Assembly: GCF_932526225.1 (NCBI RefSeq)
Contig: NC_064041.1
Span: 882,699 to 946,698, forward strand
Source of the DNA: Nematostella vectensis
Taxonomy: Eukaryota; Cnidaria; Anthozoa; Actiniaria; Edwardsiidae
Reading direction: 5' to 3'
DNA: 64,000 bases
Shown: in pieces, positions 9,275 through 21,038 of the stretch
Numbering within the stretch: position 1 is the first letter of the stretch
How the letters are laid out: the number at the start of each line of letters is the position of its first letter
Made by a program: the position numbers and the translations under genes
The notes under the pieces: generated by a model
Seen by the model: only the letters and a program-made list of their open reading frames with translations
Database searches by the model: none
What the model was told of the DNA's origin: nothing

Positions 9275-11923
9275 GATTCCATAGTTCTGAATTTACGAGG
9301 GTTTAAAATGGCTCTGCTAAATATTGTTAGTTGGCCTAACCATATTGACGAGATAAGAATAATGAATATGCTTGCCAATGTTGATGTGTTCGGGTTTAAT
9401 GAAACTAGGCTAGATGAAACGGTTACAAACGGTGAAATGAATATTCCAGGATTTGATATCATAAGGAAAGACCGGAAACGTAACGGTGGCGGTGTTTGTT
9501 TATATGTTCGTGACTCGCATAATTACCGCATCCGAAATGATTTGGTCCCTGAAGACCTAGAAGCAGTTTGTGTTGAAATTATTAAGCCGAATAGCAAACC
9601 ATTCATTGTTTGTACAGTTTATCGCCCATTTATTATCAGTTCACGTGAATTATTTGTTAGTTTTGAAAACTTGAAAACTTGATAAAGAATCTGGATGACT
9701 TAGCTATTGAATTTCATCTCCTAGGAGACCTCAACGGGAATATGCTCTCTGAGGTTCCAACATATGAAGCTAAAATATTTAAAAGAATTTATCAAACGTA
9801 TCAACTATCTCAATTGATATCAAAACCCACGAGAATAACTAAGTCATCTAAATGTTTACTGGACCATTATGTAACCAACTCGCCTGAAAAGATTGTGAAA
9901 ACAAGTGTTATTCAATTAGGATTGAGTGACCATGGAATGATTCTCGGCATTCGCAAAATCAACTATAAAACACCATTGAATTCTGAACCTAAAATCATTG
10001 AAATTAGAAACATGAAAAGATTTAATGAACAGCGATTTATTGAGGACTTAGGCAAACAGCCTTGGCACATGATCGCATTGATGCCTGACACGGAATCAAT
10101 GTGGTCGCGCTGGAAAACGCTTTTTCTCGAAGTCCTTGATAAATACGCTCCGCTGCCACGCAAAAAGCTAAGACGCCGAAGTATTCCATGGGGAAATTAA
10201 GACTTTGATCAATACAAGTGTTCATTGCCCTAAGGGAGGCGAAGTCTAATTATTATAAAAATAAAATAGCCCAGGAACATGATAATCCAAAGGAAGCCTG
10301 GAAGATAATTAATGATCTTCTCGGACGATCCTCGGATCAGCGTACAGTTAATGAGATTAAAATAAATGGCGCTAGTGTATATGCGCCTGATGAAATAGCT
10401 GAGAATTTTAATCAGTATTTTTCCAACATTGGTCAAAATCTTGCGGCATCCATTGATAGTATGTTCTTAAGCTCTTATCAGGCTTATCAAAATCTAAAGC
10501 CACTGGCATTGACAAAGTGTCAGGAAAAATGTTAAAAGCTGCAGCGCCAGCAATTGCTCAGTCTCTTTCTTATATCTTCAACAGTTCTATCAAAACTTGC
10601 CATTTTCCCAATGATTGGAAGATAGCTAGGGTAATACCTCTTTTAAAGAAAGGTGAACGAAGATTACCGGAAAACTATCGTCCTATTTCAATTCTACCAG
10701 TCATTAGTAAAATTATGGAGCGAATACTTTCTAACCAATTATACAAATATCTGCTAAAAAATAGTTTAATTTCTAACCACCAATTTGGCTTTCGGAGGCT
10801 TCACTCAACCATGTCAGCTCTGTTGGATTGCACAAATTCATGGTTAATTAACATGGACCGCAAAATGTTTAATCTGGTCGTTTTGCTAGATCTAAAAAAG
10901 GCTTTCGATACAGTGGATCCTGAGATCTTACTTCGCAAGATGCAAATCCTTGGAATTTCTCATGATGCTCTGTCTCTAATTAAGTCCTACCTATCTGGCC
11001 GAAAACAAGTTTGCCAGGTTAATGAGTCGCTATCCTCTGAAAGCCATATCACGTGTGGTGTTCCCCAAGGATCAATTCTTGGCCCCCTGTTCTTCCTCCT
11101 ATATATTAATGATCTACCAGCGTAGATTCTACATCTCGCATGTTTGCAGATGATACTAATTTGACACTATCTGGCGTGTCAATGGAGGAAGTTGACAACT
11201 TAGATGAAGTTAGATAAGTTAGACAACTTAGATAAGTTAAACAACTTAGATAAACAGCCATCTATCAGAATCGATTCTAGCAACATAAAGCAAGTATCCC
11301 ATAGCAAATTATTGGGAGTGACAGTTGATAGTCACTTGTCATGGGCCAACCAAATTGATGAAATTGCAAAAAAAAGTCTCCTGTGGTATAGGTGCAATAA
11401 GGAGGGTTAAGGACTATGTGGACAGAAATACTCTAATCTCCATCTACAATGCCCTTATTAAACCACACTTTGGCTATTGCAGTGAGGTATGGGATACTCT
11501 GGGACAGGGCCACGTTAGAAGATTGCAAGTCCTACAAAACAGGGCTGCTCGAGTTATTCTAAACTGGAGGAATGACTCCCCCCATCTAGAGGCGCTTGCT
11601 GCCTTAGGATGGGACACTTTAGAAGAACAATGGGCAAAATCTAAATCTGAAACAATGTTTTAGATTGTTTTAGATAGTGTTGAAGGGTCAAGCCCCAGAA
11701 TGTTTAACCAAATTATTTAAGTTCAAAAATGAAGTTACTAAAATTAATCTCAGGGGTTCAATTTCCTCACTGCAACTACCCCTCCCTAAAACTGAAAACA
11801 TGAAAAAATCTTTTTTTATATAACGGAGCAAAACTTTGGAACAGCTTATCCCCTGAAACAAGAGAATGTGATACATTTAATGCCTTCGCAACAAAATTAG
11901 CCCCTCACAAAAACCAATTTTAA
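9275..11923 (+). pseudogene. LINE ORF2 endonuclease-reverse transcriptase (copy 2)
   Basis: Endonuclease frames 9308-9682 and 9679-10200 are separated by the 8-bp duplication at about 9664-9681. RT frame 10517-11125 has motif A (DLKKAFDTVD) and motif B (GVPQGSILGP); FADD follows at about 11145 after a frame change. After the deletion replaced by a small tandem repeat, the thumb and C-terminal region resume at about 11260 (LLGVTVDSHLSW; LIKPHFGYCSEVWD; LQNRAARVIL). They run through frame changes to LWNSLSPETRECDTF and a stop at 11921-11923. The connection between motif C and the thumb is lost, so this RT cannot be active. Confidence 0.85.
11190..11256 (+). repeat. small degenerate tandem repeat replacing part of RT
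   Basis: About three units around TTAGATAAGTTAGACAAC, spanning the place where the RT region after FADD should continue. Only copy 2 has it; copy 1 diverges at the homologous point (3402). The same site is therefore a breakpoint in both copies. Confidence 0.7.
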
Positions 11924-12093
11924 GAATTTATTTTTTTACAAAAAGAAATTAAATATCTATATATATTTATATACAATTAGTAAAATTATTGTAAATATTG
12001 TATCATGTATAAAAGTAGATAGCCAACGCCCCTTGTGAAAACCAGCTGATGTTGTCAGGGTTATAGCGTTGTAAAATAAAAGCTACTACTACT

Positions 12094-12605
12094 CAGCGTC
12101 AGCGAGGCCAGCTCCTCTTCACAAAATGGCACGACACGAGGGATGTTAGTATTCTTTCGACGAATGTTTCCCCTTATGAGCCAGGTCACACAGTGAGAAG
12201 AAAGTATCGCGGCCGCGAAGAAATAGACATCGAAAAGCCAAAGGTGACAGATGTTTACACGGCGCACATGGGAGGAGTTGACCGCACAGACCAGCTCCGA
12301 TCGTCTTATTCCTCGGGCTGGCAATCGCGTAAATGGTATAAATACGTGTTTTGGTTTTTGTTCAATCTGGCAGTGACCAACGCATTCACCCTTGAAGGAT
12401 TCAAGTGCCAATTACAAGGAAAGAGGACGAAGAGGACTGAACTTGCGCAAACGCTTATTGCCAAGTTCAACTCGAGAAAGCGCCCACGAGTTCCTGCTCC
12501 CCCAACTCCCCAGAACATCCCAGCCTCAGCTCATGTCGCCACTCATGTAGAAGGAAGGAAGAGGGCATGTGTTCTTTGCAGCAATAAGGGAAAGACGACC
12601 CCGAA
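12094..12605 (+). pseudogene. piggyBac transposase C-terminal fragment B
   Basis: In-frame piggyBac sequence: QLLFTKWHDTRDVSILST, then an AHMGGVDRTDQL block (GVD is the third acidic position region), SRKWYKYVFWFLFNLAVTNAF, a basic linker, and the start of the C-terminal Cys-rich finger (CVLCSNKGKTTPK). It begins directly at the tail of LINE copy 2. At about 12605 the frame jumps from the middle of the finger into the catalytic core of a second copy without a stop, so this is the left half of a partial tandem duplication. Open from 12193 through the junction to 12726. Confidence 0.8.
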
Positions 12606-13440
12606 AGTGTGGATGGCTGCCGACGTGAACAACGGCTACGTGTGTAACTACAAAGTGTACCTTGGACAAGAAAACAGACAGCGTGTCCATGGACTCGGCT
12701 ACGATGTGGTTATGGATATGGCTTAGCCTTTCCTGAGCAGCTACAGACATATCTTTTGTGCTTTTGATCACTAACTAGATCAAAAAACCTACGCATGGGG
12801 GACTGTGCGCGTGAATTGCAGGGAATTGCCGTCAAGCCCCAAGGGTAAGTTGGAGCCCGGCAAAATTGTTCAGCGTCAAGCCAGCTCCTCTTTGCAAAAT
12901 GGCACGACAAGAGGGACGTCAGTCTTCTTTCGACGAATGTTTCCCCTCTTGAACTAGGTTGCAAAGTGAAAAGTGAAAAGTATCGCGGCCGCAATGAAAT
13001 AGACCAGCTCCAATTGTCTTATTCCTAGGGCTGGCAATCGCGTAAATGGTATAAATACGTGTTTTGGTTTTTGTTCAATTTGGCAGTGACCAACGCCTTC
13101 ATCCTTGAAGGATTCAAGCGCAGATAACAAGGAAAGGCGAAGAGAACTGTTATAGTTTTCAAGACCGAACTTGCGCAAGCGCTTATAGCGAAGTCCAACT
13201 CGAGAAAGTGCCCACAAGTTCCTGCTCCCCCAACTCCCCAGAACGTCCCAGCCCCAGTCCATGTCGCCACTCATGTAGAAGGAAGGAAGAGGGCATGTGT
13301 TCTTTGCAGCAAGAAGGGAAAAAAGACCCCGAAAGGCTACAAGATCCAGACGTATTACAAGTGCGGGATCTGCTAAGTTGGTCTCTGCCATAAAGGATGC
13401 CACCAGGCATTCCATGAAATGGACCATTGCACGGCATGAA
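12606..13440 (+). pseudogene. piggyBac transposase fragment C (core to C-terminus)
   Basis: It starts at WMAADVNNGYVCNYKVYLG (catalytic core), continues GLGYDVVMDMA, then with stops through QKTYAWGTVR and FAKWHDKRDVSLLSTNV, NKNQNTY-region equivalents and KWYKYVFWFLFNLAVTNAF. It ends with a fuller Cys-rich finger (CVLCSKKGKKTPKG, YYKCGIC, LCHKGCHQAFH) near 13430. It overlaps fragment B in content, showing tandem duplication. Several stops and a deletion (the GVDRTD block is lost at about 13005) make it inactive. Confidence 0.78.
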
Positions 13441-14034
13441 CTATCGTACAGACTAAATATTATTATTATATATTCTATTTATATTTTGTGTCTAAGATAA
13501 CAATAATTTTGTGAATGATGCAAAATTTGAGATCATTGGTAGAGAAGATGGCGCGAAATTTGAATTTTTGTATGAAATTGTTAATTCAAATCATTACAGC
13601 TCTAAACAAGAGTGGCAAAAACGCCAATATTTCGGTTCATTAAAAACTTCATTATCTGCGCTACTTGTTTCTGTGCTTTATTCTTTACAATCTGCCTCGA
13701 AAACCTACTGAGCATGCATGTTTTGTTTGCGTATGTATATTAGTGGGGAATGCTAATTAGGCTCCAGGAATAGCGGAGACACACAATGGGCTTCAGTAGT
13801 GAAAGGGTTAAAGAATGACTTACATTTAAGAGGAAACCTATATTTAATCAATGTAATATCGCCAAACATATAATTTAATTTTCCTGACAGAAAACCTCAA
13901 GTCAAAAAATAATACTGTTTTAAGCGGGTATATACACTTGTAATATGGTCAATATAAACTGGTACGAGCATCACAAGTTTTCTTTCAGTTGTTAAGGAGA
14001 TTTAGGCATTTCACCCTCAGTAGGTAGTTTATGC
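13441..14034. other. no gene seen; probably piggyBac 3' flank
   Basis: AT-rich sequence after the piggyBac finger. A short open frame (13511-13711) shows no recognisable domain. No clear terminal inverted repeat could be paired by eye. Confidence 0.4.
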
Positions 14035-15300
14035 TTGTATGTGTTTCTTGACCCGAAGGACCACATGCCTACAAACTCTAACATACGGGATCATTTAGCA
14101 ACTCTGATTAACAACGTTCAGCACGGATTCCTGCCTGGAAAATCTTGTACTACCCAGCTACTTGAGGTATTGCACCATATCGGCTCTTTGTTGGATAACG
14201 GGAAACAAACGGACTTCATCTACATGGACATGTCGAAAGCATTCGACAAGGTGGACCTTCCAGATGTCGTGCACAACTCAAAAGTTGCGTGCTTCGCAGA
14301 CGACACAAAGCTAGTAAAGTGTGTGAACTCGGATTCAGACGCCGCCCTACTCCAGCAAAATCTCAGCAGCCTGGAAAACTGGTAAAAAACATCTGGCCTA
14401 ATGTTCAACCAGGACAAGTGTCAGAAAGTCACAAGGAAGTCCCACCCCATCGAAGTCCCATACCATCTGAACGGGTTGCTGCTAACAGTCTCCTTTCACA
14501 AGAAAGATCTGGGTCACCAGCGACCTTACGTGGTCAAAGCACGTCACAGAGAGTTGCGCGAAGGCTAACAAGTTGTTGGGCTTTCTGCGCAGAACCACCG
14601 TGGACCGTTATGCTACCCAGGTCTGGAGCCCACAATCAGTTAAACTTATAGAAAAGTTAGAAAGAGTGCAAAGAAGAGCCACCAAATATATGCTAAGCCT
14701 TCCGTTCCTCTGCGCAGAGAATTACACTGAACGCCTTCTCTCCACTAACTTGTTGCCACTGTGCTATTGGCACGAGTACTTAGATCTAGTTTTTTTCTAT
14801 AAAGCCATTAGTGGCTTTGTTTTTATATCTCAGGAATGCCTCGCGACTTGTATTGAACCAGTCAGAACCACTAGATCTACTGTTAATCCAAATGTAAGTT
14901 TTCGTCCTCCCAGGTGTAGAACATCTTGCTTTCAAAACTCTTTTTTTCGTCCGTGCCTCGCGCACCTGGAACACTTTGCCTGATCATTTCCGACTAAACA
15001 GCCTAAGTTTAAATCAGTTTAAGTGCCTGCTTTTACAATATTACAGCCGAGCGCTGACCATTTCCTATAACGTAGATGATCCAAGTTCGTTCAAGACAAT
15101 TTGCATCAAGTGTCACAAATCTCGTCTGCTCGACACAGCCATTTCATGTTGTTTTTAGCTTTCAATAATGTTGACTTGTCAATTTGCTTTTAGTTCTCTG
15201 TCTTACTTTTGTTTTGTAACTGGTGTCCCAGTCTACTATTTGTACTTTTGTGTAATTTAATTAATTTATAGTGGACGAAGTTAAATAAATAAATTAACAA
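14035..15300 (+). pseudogene. 5'-truncated, internally deleted LINE reverse transcriptase
   Basis: It begins inside RT: QHGFLPGKSCTTQLLEV, then IYMDMSKAFDKVD (motif A). It jumps by deletion of the motif B region to VACFADDTKLVK (motif C, catalytic DD present). After frame changes it continues with LGVTSDLTWSKHV, ANKLLGFLRRT, VWSPQSVKLIEKLERVQRRA and TWNTLPDHFRLNSLS. A stop at 15158 is followed by a short UTR and an AAATAAATAAAT tail near 15286. It is a different family from the 0-12 kb pair. It lacks the endonuclease and motif B, so it is inactive. Confidence 0.8.
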
Positions 15301-16770
15301 TCAGATTGTAAGTCCATAACCAGTGAAAAAAATTAGATGAGGACGAATTACAACAGGAGTAGCATCCTATCAAGCAAACAAGGTCGTTGTTATTATATGA
15401 ACAAATTTATCTATTTGTGCACGTTAATTATTATTACCCATAGCCATATTTACTTTTGGTGAAAAAGTGACTGCCGCCAAAATCATGGGACATGCTCAGG
15501 GGGAGGCTCTGGTAATTGAGATTCCAACAGTTTCCTCAGTTGAGCTTCTGTCAGTTAGCTCGCCCACAGCAAGGCTTTGTATCTTTGGAGCTATCTGCTC
15601 ATGCCAGGGTTCCTTAAAGTACCAACAACAGGAAAGCCACCTAAGATCTGGACCATTGAGTCCTGGATAAGTCTATTCCAAGCTGTGACTGAAATGCCAG
15701 CGTTACTAAACCAATAAACCACCTCAGATCCTCTAACTGAGCTCCGCTGCGCAGCCATGGAAGTTCTGTTGATTACTGCTGGAAACACTGTCATATATGT
15801 TGTCACCATACAAATCTTATTACAGAAGCGCCCCAATTTCATTAACCGAGCTTTGCAGCGATTTGGGTAGAGGGTAGCGTTTTGTCAATCAACAGTCAAA
15901 CAATTGTCTTCCTTGTCAGAGCTCTTGCTTTATAAATTGTATAATCAAGATAATTGCCCCAAGCCGGCTTTAAAACCTTACTTTTTTCCATGGAGGATAT
16001 TAAAGATGGCTTGCAAGAGTAAGAAAACATGCAAATATTTTTTGCATTGAGAAGAGATACAACAGTTAGAAGATACCACCATAATAACTAAACAAAGAGC
16101 TGAAAATTTGGCGAATCTGGCTCGCTTTAATCTCACAAGAGATTAAAACTACCGCAAGACATCCGCTGGACAATTCAGAGGCAGTCAGGGCACAGACAAA
16201 CTATGTACAGACAAAAAAGCGACAAGACTAAATCCTCCACATTGCCATTATGTTGTTGTACCTTTATTGTACCTTTAACATTATGTCTGCGCATTATGTC
16301 GGCGTGGACGTGTCCTACAGAGCCCCGTCAATTTCTACCAAAGACTTTTGAAATCAAGTGAAAACACTACGAGAAATCATATTTTATTAAGCGGGAGGAC
16401 ATCGTTTTTTGGACCAAGTCGTGGCTACGACTAACGTAACTGATTTGGAAAGCATTTTTTACACGATTTTGAAGAGACTGTAGAGACCAAAGCCTCAGAC
16501 GACATTTTCTACAGCTATATTGGAACTCCTGGTAAACCACAACCATTCTTGCTCTTGATGCTCTTATTTATTTATACTCCTAGACGCTTTGTGAGCTGCC
16601 TAGGCAGCCTGTTTGATAAAGTCTATGCTTGTGAGGCTACTCTCTTTTGATTGATTCTTTCTCGTTGCCATTTTCTGATTGAATTTTTGTGTAATTTTAT
16701 TTTCATTCAGCCTTTTTACTAAACTTAATTAATTCACCGCCCTAGTGGTCAGTCACCCGTATACTTCAAC
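15301..16770. other. no gene recognised
   Basis: Mixed-composition spacer. Short open frames at 15467-15670 (+) and 15591-15842 (-) overlap in one segment but show no domain I recognise. The segment 15470-15860 is richer in GC than its surroundings and could be an old repeat or a decayed exon. Otherwise AT-rich. Confidence 0.4.
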
Positions 16771-17935
16771 TTAGCAATATTTGCATATTTGTTTGCGTTC
16801 CTACGCCAATGCAGCTCGGTAACTCGCCTATTTGCAGATGACACAGTGGTCTACAGGACCATTCGATCTCCAGCCGACCATGTGTCCCTCCAACACGATC
16901 TCTGCAACCTTGAAGCCTGGGCTCGGACTTGGCAGATGGAGTTTAATGCCTCTAAATGCCAATTACTGCCGATCACCTTGAAGAGAAATAGCAGCTTGTT
17001 CAACTACTCGCTAGGCTCCCAGCTCCTGAATTCTACAGACGAGCATGACTATCTAGGGATCCGCGTTGCACACGATCTCCGCTGGAGTAGGCATTGTTGT
17101 AAAGTCTCTTTGAAAGCCAACAAGACTCTTGGATTATTACAACGTACCCTTAAACCCTGTTCTCAGAGTGTAAAGGAACGTGCGTACTTTTCAATGATAA
17201 GACCGGTCATGGAATATGCTTCTCCAGTATGGAACCCCTTCACGGATAGAGACATCAACAAATTAGAGCAAGTGCAGAAAAATGCGGCACGTTTCGTTAC
17301 TGGTACCTACGACCCCAGGGCAAGCTCATCTGACCTTGTTAAATCCCTGAATTGGGACTCGCTTGAAGTGCGACGTCAGCTCGCCCAACTATGCCTCTTC
17401 TATAAAATCCGCAACAATTTAGTGAACATTGCTCTACCTCAACAATTTCAGCCAAACCTTCGACCGTCCAGAACAAACTCCTCTAAATATAACCAGATTC
17501 AGTCCAATGTACTTTCCCACTCATACTCTTTTTTTCCTAGAACTATCAGGACTTGGAACTTGCTTCCCGCAGAGGTTGTCGAGTCCTCGTCGATTGACTC
17601 CTTTAAATCAAGTGCACTGCCAGTCTTAAGATCCTTACGGATCCCTGGCCACCTTCGCCGCCTATAATACCTTGGCGCCCCCTAGAAATAAGCGCAAGCT
17701 TTAATAGGGTCTAACATTTAAGCATTTAAGCATAGGCATTGTTCTTTCTGAAAGTGCGTTGTGTGTTCCCGCGGGACTGCTTTGACCTCTTCAAATACTT
17801 ACTGTGTTTTCACTGTGTAAAGTATAGGTCTTGTACATTTACAAATTACTTATTTGTGCTTTGTTATTCATCTGCGCGCTAATTGCTAAAAATTGCAAAA
17901 GTACGTACATAAGTACAAAATAAAGTTAAACTAAA
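16771..17935 (+). pseudogene. 5'-truncated LINE: RT motif C to C-terminus, open frame
   Basis: A 292-codon open frame (16789-17667) starts right at RT motif C (LFADDTVVYR) and runs without interruption through the thumb and C-terminal region: WQMEFNASKCQLL, YLGIRVAHDLRW, SMIRPVMEYASPVWNPF, LEQVQKNAARFVTG, TWNLLPAEVV. Everything upstream (endonuclease, motifs A and B) is absent, which is normal 5' truncation. The clean frame suggests a fairly young insertion. A 3' UTR follows, with an AATAAAG-like signal near 17920. Confidence 0.85.
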
Positions 17936-18061
17936 TGTATAAAAGTTTACAAACGTTAAATGGATAAAAAACAACTAATTGAACTAAAGTAAATGAACCA
18001 GTTTGACAGACTTTACAAAATCTTATTTATATTTTAGTTTTTAATAAGTAATAACAAAGTA

Positions 18062-18129
18062 TTCTTGACTTTCACCCACGTGACACCGCACTTGACAACG
18101 GTTGCTATCCGCCATTACTGTGCCCCTCA
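18062..18129 (+). repeat. left terminal and subterminal inverted repeats
   Basis: Terminal 14 bp (18062-18075), a CACGTG box (18077-18082), and a 22-bp block 18108-18129 containing CCGCCATTACTGTGCC that is repeated perfectly inverted at the right end. The block sits 40 bp before the transposase ATG, so it is a plausible promoter and transposase-binding element. Confidence 0.85.
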
Positions 18130-18168
18130 AGCGTAAACAAACAGAGATATATAGTACTTTTACTCAAT

Positions 18169-19791
18169 ATGGTTCATTGTATAGTGGTTGGATGTGCTTC
18201 TAAAAGCGGAAAAAGTCGTGTTAGCTTTCATACAATACCCAAGATTGTATCAAATCAAGGAGAAGAGCACGAAGAACTCACTAGAGAGAGAAGAAGGCGC
18301 TGGATTTCAGCAATAAGTCGAGGCGATACAGAGACGAAGAGAATCCTCGACAGTGAACGAGTATGTGGGTTACATTTTGTGACTGGAAAAGCTGCAGCCT
18401 CTTGGGATAGATATCACATCGACTGGGTGCCAACTCTAAACCTTGGAAAGCCACAAGCGAAGCAGCCTACAGTCGATAAACAAAAAGAAGAAGCGAGTTT
18501 GAAGGCTGAAAGGGCCAAGGAGCGCAGGAAGAGAAGCATCGAGCGTCAACAAATCGAAGCAGCTAAGAAGAGAAAAGAGCTGGAACAAACTGGTCTGACT
18601 GTGCAAAACATAGATTTTGCTATTGCTAGCACATCTACTGAAGATGTTTCAGGCCTAGACGCTCATTCTGACGAAGCTTGTGGCAGTACAAGTTATGAAT
18701 ATTTTGACGGCGACGAGACAGGCAGAGAAGGGAATTCAAACAGTCGTCCACGAAATGATTGATCGTTCCACTTCAACGGAGGACTTTGAAGTAGTTTCTG
18801 AAGGCAGGAGAAATAGAGGAATGCAGACTCAAGAATTCAATTATTTGTTTAAGAACTCTGTATATCAAGCTCCAGATAAAGACTTCTTCCAATCTCCAGA
18901 TAAAGTTCGTTTTTACACTGGATTGTCTTCGTTTGATATACTAATGGTAGTGTTTGAACATGTAAGCCCGTACGTATCACGACGATCAGATTTAACCAGC
19001 TTGAACAGCTTTCAAGAATTTATCATTGTTTTGATGAAGTTACGGTTAAATGTACCATTTCAAGACTTCGCATACCGTTTTGAGGTGTCCTTAACAAGTG
19101 TGTCAAGGATATTCACCTCATGGATACATGCAATGGACTCGAGGCTGTCTTGCTTAATTCATTGGCCTGCAAGGGAACAGATGTGGAAAACTATGCCAAT
19201 GTGTTTTCAGTACACCTTTGGTCGTAAGGTTACTGTAATAATTGATTGTTTCGAAGTTTTTATTGAGAAACCAACAAACCTTATGGCCAGAGCTCAGACC
19301 TTTTCTTCATAATATAACAACCACAACACTGTTAAGATTTTGATTGGAATCACACCCCAAGGCACTATCTCATTTGTTTCTGAGGCTTGGGGAGGAAGAA
19401 CATCAGATAAATTTCTGACTGAGAACTGTGGAATCCTAGAAAAATTGATACCAGGAGATACTATAATGGCAGATAGAGGATTTACAATTTCTGAGAGTGC
19501 TGGTTTGAAGCAAGGAAAGCTAGTGATTCCTGCATTCACCAAAGGAAAAGCTCAGCTGCACCCAGTAGATGTAGAGCGTTCAAGAGGCATAGCGAATGTG
19601 AGGATCCATGTGGAGCGAGTGATAGGTCTACTACGAAGGAAATATACTATATTAGAAGGAACACTCCCCACTAAATTCTTGAGTTGTGACCAGAACGGTC
19701 CCGCAGAAAACCAGGTACCCATAATAGACCGTATTCTAAGAGTTTGTTCAGCCCTTGTAAATTTTTGCCCATCAATAGTACCATTTGATTA
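18169..19791 (+). pseudogene. THAP-domain DDE transposase (ISL2EU type), one frameshift and one stop
   Basis: Residues 1-95 form a THAP zinc finger: CIVVGC, then W at the expected place (RRRWISAI), VCGLHF and WVPTL (AVPTIF-like box). A Lys/Arg-rich coiled coil follows (about 105-150). A one-base shift near 18730 moves to the frame that runs 18680-19312, with the helical region SSFDILMVVFEHV and a helix-turn-helix-like FEVSLTSVSRIF. The DDE triad is visible: Asp in VTVIIDCFE, Asp in MADRGF, Glu in [12 protein letters not shown] at 19310-19312 interrupts the same frame between the first and second acidic residues and looks like a small insertion. The catalytic residues survive, so inactivation is recent. 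Confidence 0.85.
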
Positions 19792-19792
19792 G

Positions 19793-21038
19793 CTAGTTTA
19801 AATGAATTTTTATTGTTTTCTAAGACAATACCCTGGTGGAAATCTTTCCCAGAATCCTAGTAGATATTGGATCTTTAATCATCCTATCAAGATCCTGTGG
19901 GACTCTAAGACTTTGGTAAATCCTAATCCTGGACAGAATCCTGTTTGGGATCCCGATAGAATCTTACAGGATCCTGGAAAATATTTTCACAAGGGGAGTG
20001 CAAGAATTATGTACTAGACTAAAGATCAACCACTTACCTCTGGCCAAAATACCTAAATCCATTTTTGGACTACTTGATTACTTTCAGCATATACATTGTT
20101 GCTATTGTAAATAATTATTGATATTTATTAATAGAGTGGTTTTCATTAACCTATTAATACATTCTGAGGTAATATACCTTAGATCCATTTGTGTTCTTTT
20201 ATTTGTACAGCGACTCACCATACTTTATATCAAAGGTTAATGTAAATCATTCTAACTAAAGCAATAGCACTGAAACTGTGAAACAAGGACTAACTAAAAA
20301 GTACAAATAGTACTAATTAAGCAATAGAAAACAAAGGATTTTGCTACTATTTGTCTCTATAGTTAATAGTAGACATATTTTAGTTATTTCATGGTTTAAG
20401 TGTTATCGCGCTATTGGACAAAATTATTTAGCTGCTTATCAGGTGATCTAAAACAGCAAAGATACATGTTATGTTAACAAAAAGTTTTTTTTGTAAACAA
20501 GTGTTAATCATTTAAAAATCTATGATGTGAATGCATGTCTAAGTTGGCAAATAACAAACTCATAGTGACTGGTTTTAAACTAAAAAGCAACAACAAGATT
20601 GTTGAATTTTTGAATCAAATATTATTTATATATCTAAAGTCATCTTGCACATTGTCAATATAATATTAAGAACAGGAACAAAATAATTTCAATATTTAGC
20701 AAAATTATTTCAAAACATGACAATATTGCTTAAATTCATATCTCTGGTAAATTCTATGGCAAATTATTGTAAATTTTATGTATCATTGTGAATGATTTCA
20801 CATTATTTTACACCAATGGACATGCAAATATGTTTTGTTATTTACAAAATTCAGTGATTTTTACTGCATTTAGATTGAAAACAATTTAACTGCAAAATAA
20901 AAAGGATTAAATATTGCAGAATAGTGCTAATTAAGGATAGTAAACAACAGATCGCACTATTTAGTATTACTAGACAGGTTTTGTGGATAGCTCAATGGCT
21001 GCATTGTTTGCACTCTAATTACAAAATTTATCAAGAAA
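19793..21038. other. AT-rich interior of the transposon between convergent genes
   Basis: Contains repeated GGATCCTG/AATCCTAG-like words (19830-20000) right after the transposase stop, forming a degenerate short-motif cluster. Beyond that it is AT-rich 3' UTR-like sequence for both convergent transcription units. No gene seen. Confidence 0.5.

Larger units (their letters stand above)
7911..12094 (+). mobile_element. CR1-like non-LTR retrotransposon, copy 2 (longer copy, internal RT deletion)
   Basis: It starts at or shortly before an ATG in good context (AGCATGGCGG, 7914) and runs through ORF1, ORF2 and a short AT-rich 3' UTR. It ends with a (TAC)n-type tail at 12083-12094, the terminal short-repeat style of CR1/L2 elements. 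It shares with copy 1 the same frameshifts, including an 8-bp tandem duplication, so both descend from one already defective sequence. It is missing a segment of RT after motif C, replaced by a small degenerate tandem repeat (11190-11256). The 3' end abuts piggyBac sequence directly, consistent with insertion into a piggyBac copy. Confidence 0.87.
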
